Assembly (NCBI GenBank): GCA_037446495.1
Contig: JBBIIL010000042.1
Coordinates: 1 to 24,589 of the forward strand
DNA length: 24,589 nucleotides
Direction: 5' to 3'
DNA from: CAIXZV01 sp037446495
Lineage (GTDB): Bacteria > Chloroflexota > Limnocylindria > Limnocylindrales > CSP1-4
The notes under the pieces are model-generated. The model was not told the origin of the DNA. It did not search any database and saw only the letters and a list, made by a program, of their open reading frames with translations. Position 1 is the stretch's first letter. Every line of letters begins with the position of its first letter. The position numbers were made by a program, and so were the translations under genes. Below, piece after piece: positions 23,061 through 24,589 of the stretch.

Positions 23061-23330
23061 TCAGGAGCCCCCAGACGAGACGTGGCCCCTGCCCACCGCG
23101 GTCGCCACGGCCGGGCCCAGCGTGGTGCTCGGTGAGGTGGTCGAGGACGACGTCGCCGCGGTGACGTAGGCGGTGGCGGGGCTGCTCGTGGTCCCGGTGT
23201 AGGTCATCGCAGCCAGGTAGCCGAAGCCGCTGGTCGCCGCTACCCCAAGGGCTGCGGTCCCGATGGTCAGCTTGCGAAGCCGGGCGAGGTTCCGGGATCG
23301 ATCCCCGCGGGCCTTGTCAATTGCGTTCAT
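23061..23330 (-). CDS. Small Ser/Thr-rich single-pass membrane protein, 89 aa
   Basis: I do not recognise a family. A basic N-terminus (DKARGDRSRNLARLRK) precedes one hydrophobic helix at about 21-44 (LTIGTAALGVAATSGFGYLA). A tail outside the membrane, made almost entirely of Ser, Thr, Ala, Gly and Val, follows. It is two bases upstream of apbE, so the two are surely translated together. The tail has TGTT (YTGTTSS), which is close to but not the same as the S/T-G-A-S/T acceptor motif of ApbE. It could be a substrate, a partner anchor for the signal-less ApbE, or only a leader gene. No standard Shine-Dalgarno lies close to ATG 23330; a GGAG 17 nt away follows hairpin copy B. Confidence 0.7.
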   Translation of the reverse strand: MNAIDKARGDRSRNLARLRKLTIGTAALGVAATSGFGYLAAMTYTGTTSSPATAYVTAATSSSTTSPSTTLGPAVATAVGRGHVSSGGS

Positions 23331-23351
23331 GCGCCGAATGGTCGCGGCTCC

Positions 23352-23370
23352 AGCCTTTCGGCTTGATGAC
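23352..23370 (-). other. GAAA-loop hairpin motif, copy B (leader of the minus-strand unit)
   Basis: The minus strand reads GTCATC-A-AGCC-GAAA-GGCT, a 4-bp stem with the same GAAA loop as copies A and C but different stem bases, so pairing is kept while sequence changes. It ends 21 nt before ATG 23330, in the divergent region shared with the lipoprotein gene. Confidence 0.55.
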
Positions 23371-23501
23371 AGTCAGGATGAGTCTTCGCCCATCTTCCGG
23401 AGCGGGCTGCCCCTGCAAATCCACCACGATGGTGAAACCGAACCTGAAAGCGCATGGTACTGGCACCCGTCCAGCGTCCCCATGGACAGAGGAGACACCA
23501 G

Positions 23502-24035
23502 ATGCGCTTCGGTCGAGCCGCAGCCCCCATTCTCTTTGCCGTCGCCGTCGCCGCATGCTCGGGCGCGACCGTCGCGTCCCCATCCGCGGCCACAGCGTCG
23601 GCGGCGGCCGCAGCCGCATCCTCCGGCGCGGCAGGCGGCGGTGCGTACGGCGCTGGCGACAATGGCGGCGCGGCCTCCCAGGCCGCGAGCACCGGCGACC
23701 TCGCCCTGGCCAAGACTAGCCTCGGCAACGTGCTGGTCGGGCCGACCGGCAGGACGCTCTACATGTTCACGCCCGACACCGCCACGTCGTCCGCCTGCAC
23801 CGGCAGCTGCGCTGCAGCCTGGCCGCCCCTCACCGGCACACTGCCATCGCTCGCCGCGGGCCTGGACGCCTCGCACTTCGCGAGCATCACCAGGGCCGAC
23901 GGCACCAAGCAGGTCACCTTCAACGGCCACCCGCTCTACTACTACGGCGGCGACAAGGCCGCCGGCGAGACGAACGGCCAGGGCCTCAACGGCAAGTGGT
24001 ACGCCCTGGGGGCTGACGGCAACGCCGTGAAGTAG
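23502..24035 (+). CDS. PF03640-type secreted-repeat lipoprotein
   Basis: The 177-aa protein begins with a lipoprotein signal, MRFGRAAAPILFAVAVAACS, with lipobox V16-A17-A18-C19. An Ala/Ser/Gly-rich tether (about 20-75) follows. Then come two imperfect copies of the Lipoprotein_15 repeat (COG4315): LGNVLVGPTGRTLYMFTPD with CTGSCAAAWPPL, and FNGHPLYYYGGDKAAGETNGQ with GKWYALGADG. Such proteins sit on the outer membrane face. Their role is unknown, though they often occur near redox and heme genes. C112 and C116 (CTGSC) could form a disulfide or bind metal. GAGGAG 7 nt upstream supports ATG 23502. The gene is divergent from the ApbE unit across 171 bases. Confidence 0.9.
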   Translation: MRFGRAAAPILFAVAVAACSGATVASPSAATASAAAAAASSGAAGGGAYGAGDNGGAASQAASTGDLALAKTSLGNVLVGPTGRTLYMFTPDTATSSACTGSCAAAWPPLTGTLPSLAAGLDASHFASITRADGTKQVTFNGHPLYYYGGDKAAGETNGQGLNGKWYALGADGNAVK

Positions 24036-24054
24036 CCTGCGCGGCACAATCCGG

Positions 24055-24086
24055 CGGGGGCCGGGACTGCGTCCCCCCGGCCCCCG
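24055..24086 (+). terminator. Hairpin terminator after the lipoprotein gene
   Basis: Arms CGGGGGCCGGG (24055-24065) and CCCGGCCCCCG (24076-24086) are exact complements around a 10-nt loop, 19 nt after the stop. No T-tract follows. Confidence 0.65.
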
Positions 24087-24150
24087 CACCTCCCCGCCCC
24101 CGGGCGGTTCCGGAGCCCACCCGTTCCGGCGCGCCCCGGACTCCGCGGGC

Positions 24151-24589
24151 GCCGCCTCTCAGGCACCGGCCGCGCCGGTGTTCGACTAGGGGCCGCGAGG
24201 TCGCCACGCACGGGACGCCCCCCGGGCACCGCCGGCGGCGGTGCTTGAGCAGGCGCTGGTCCCCAACACCGCCACGGCCGGTGTCTGAGAATGGCGCCCC
24301 GGGTCAGGGGCGGGGGCGCGGCGCACGGCGCCGGTGCCTGAGCAGGCGCTCGTCCCCAACACCGCCACGGTCGGTGTCTGAGAATGCCGCCCCGGGTCAG
24401 GGGGCGCCGCTTCTCACCTACCGGCCGCGCCGGTGTTCGACCAGGGGCCGCGAGGTCGCCACGCACGGGACGCCCCCCCGAACACCGCCGGCGCCGGTGC
24501 CTGAGCAGGACTTGATCCCCAACACCGCCACGGCCGGTGTCTGAGAATGCCGCCCCGGGTCAGGGGGCGCCGCTTCTCACCTACCGGCC
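24151..24589. repeat. Array of palindromic GC-rich repeats running off the right end
   Basis: Three kinds of short hairpin alternate. One (ACCGGC-CGC-GCCGGT with TTCGAC and AGGGGCCGCGAGG following) occurs near 24165 and 24420, and starts again at 24583. A second (for example GCACCGCC-GGC-GGCGGTGC) is followed by TTGAGCAGG or CTGAGCAGG. A third, AACACCGCCACGG then CGGTGTCTGAGAATG, occurs near 24265, 24358 and 24521. Distances between equivalent points are 93 and 163 bp, so the last full unit is 163 bp. Copies are nearly identical. Long open frames across it are by-products of the repeats. I see no gene from 24036 to the end. Confidence 0.8.

Noticed and set aside
24245..24544. 99-codon open frame in the right-end repeats
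   Set aside because: The frame simply translates the repeats (recurring VSEN and APGQG), and the region has no ribosome site or domain.

Overview
The window is a GC-rich stretch of bacterial chromosome. It reads like a Chloroflexota (Limnocylindria-like) or actinobacterial genome. The gene set points that way: a cobalamin-dependent class II ribonucleotide reductase, an SPFH/ribbon-helix-helix pair, a DUF2723 membrane protein, a YkcB-type GT39 protein and a PF03640 lipoprotein. Lineage is inferred from gene content and composition only; there is no rRNA in the window. I saw no tRNA, IS element, phage gene or CRISPR array.

Layout. (1) 1-5250: a long, repeat-rich control region (21-bp periodic array, tandem NrdR boxes, sigma70 promoter, three near-identical 50-bp repeats) leads into nrdJ, which carries an in-frame intein with a LAGLIDADG endonuclease. 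A strong hairpin terminator follows. (2) 5600-9890: a 154-aa protein of unknown function, an antisense methyltransferase, a two-gene SPFH plus ribbon-helix-helix unit, and a DUF2723 multi-pass membrane protein. (3) 9900-11704: three minus-strand genes (YCII-like protein, membrane-anchored unknown protein, YbaK-type tRNA deacylase), divergent from a PuuC-like aldehyde dehydrogenase (11827-13344). (4) 13345-16660: a 20-bp-arm hairpin, a two-domain YbjN/CesT-like chaperone, a broken response-regulator receiver remnant, and a principal-type sigma70 gene with a long insertion, a good promoter and a perfect palindrome in its leader. (5) 23330-16708 on the minus strand: a run of seven genes in the order small S/T-rich membrane protein, ApbE flavin transferase, ferric-reductase-like heme membrane protein, OmpR-type regulator, histidine kinase, GtrA protein and GT39 glycosyltransferase. 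Several junctions overlap by 4 nt or abut. (6) 23502-24035: a divergent PF03640 lipoprotein, then a hairpin and a repeat array that runs off the right end.

How it works together. Group 5 looks like one envelope-associated unit. A redox or flavinylation module (ApbE, b-type heme membrane protein, divergent surface lipoprotein) is joined to a two-component system that is translationally coupled to lipid-linked sugar transfer (GtrA, GT39). A short hairpin motif with a GAAA loop occurs three times in this unit, twice in non-coding leaders and once at the gtrA start, always on the transcribed strand. It is the most promising candidate for an undescribed regulatory element here. nrdJ appears to be controlled by NrdR through two boxes just upstream of its promoter.
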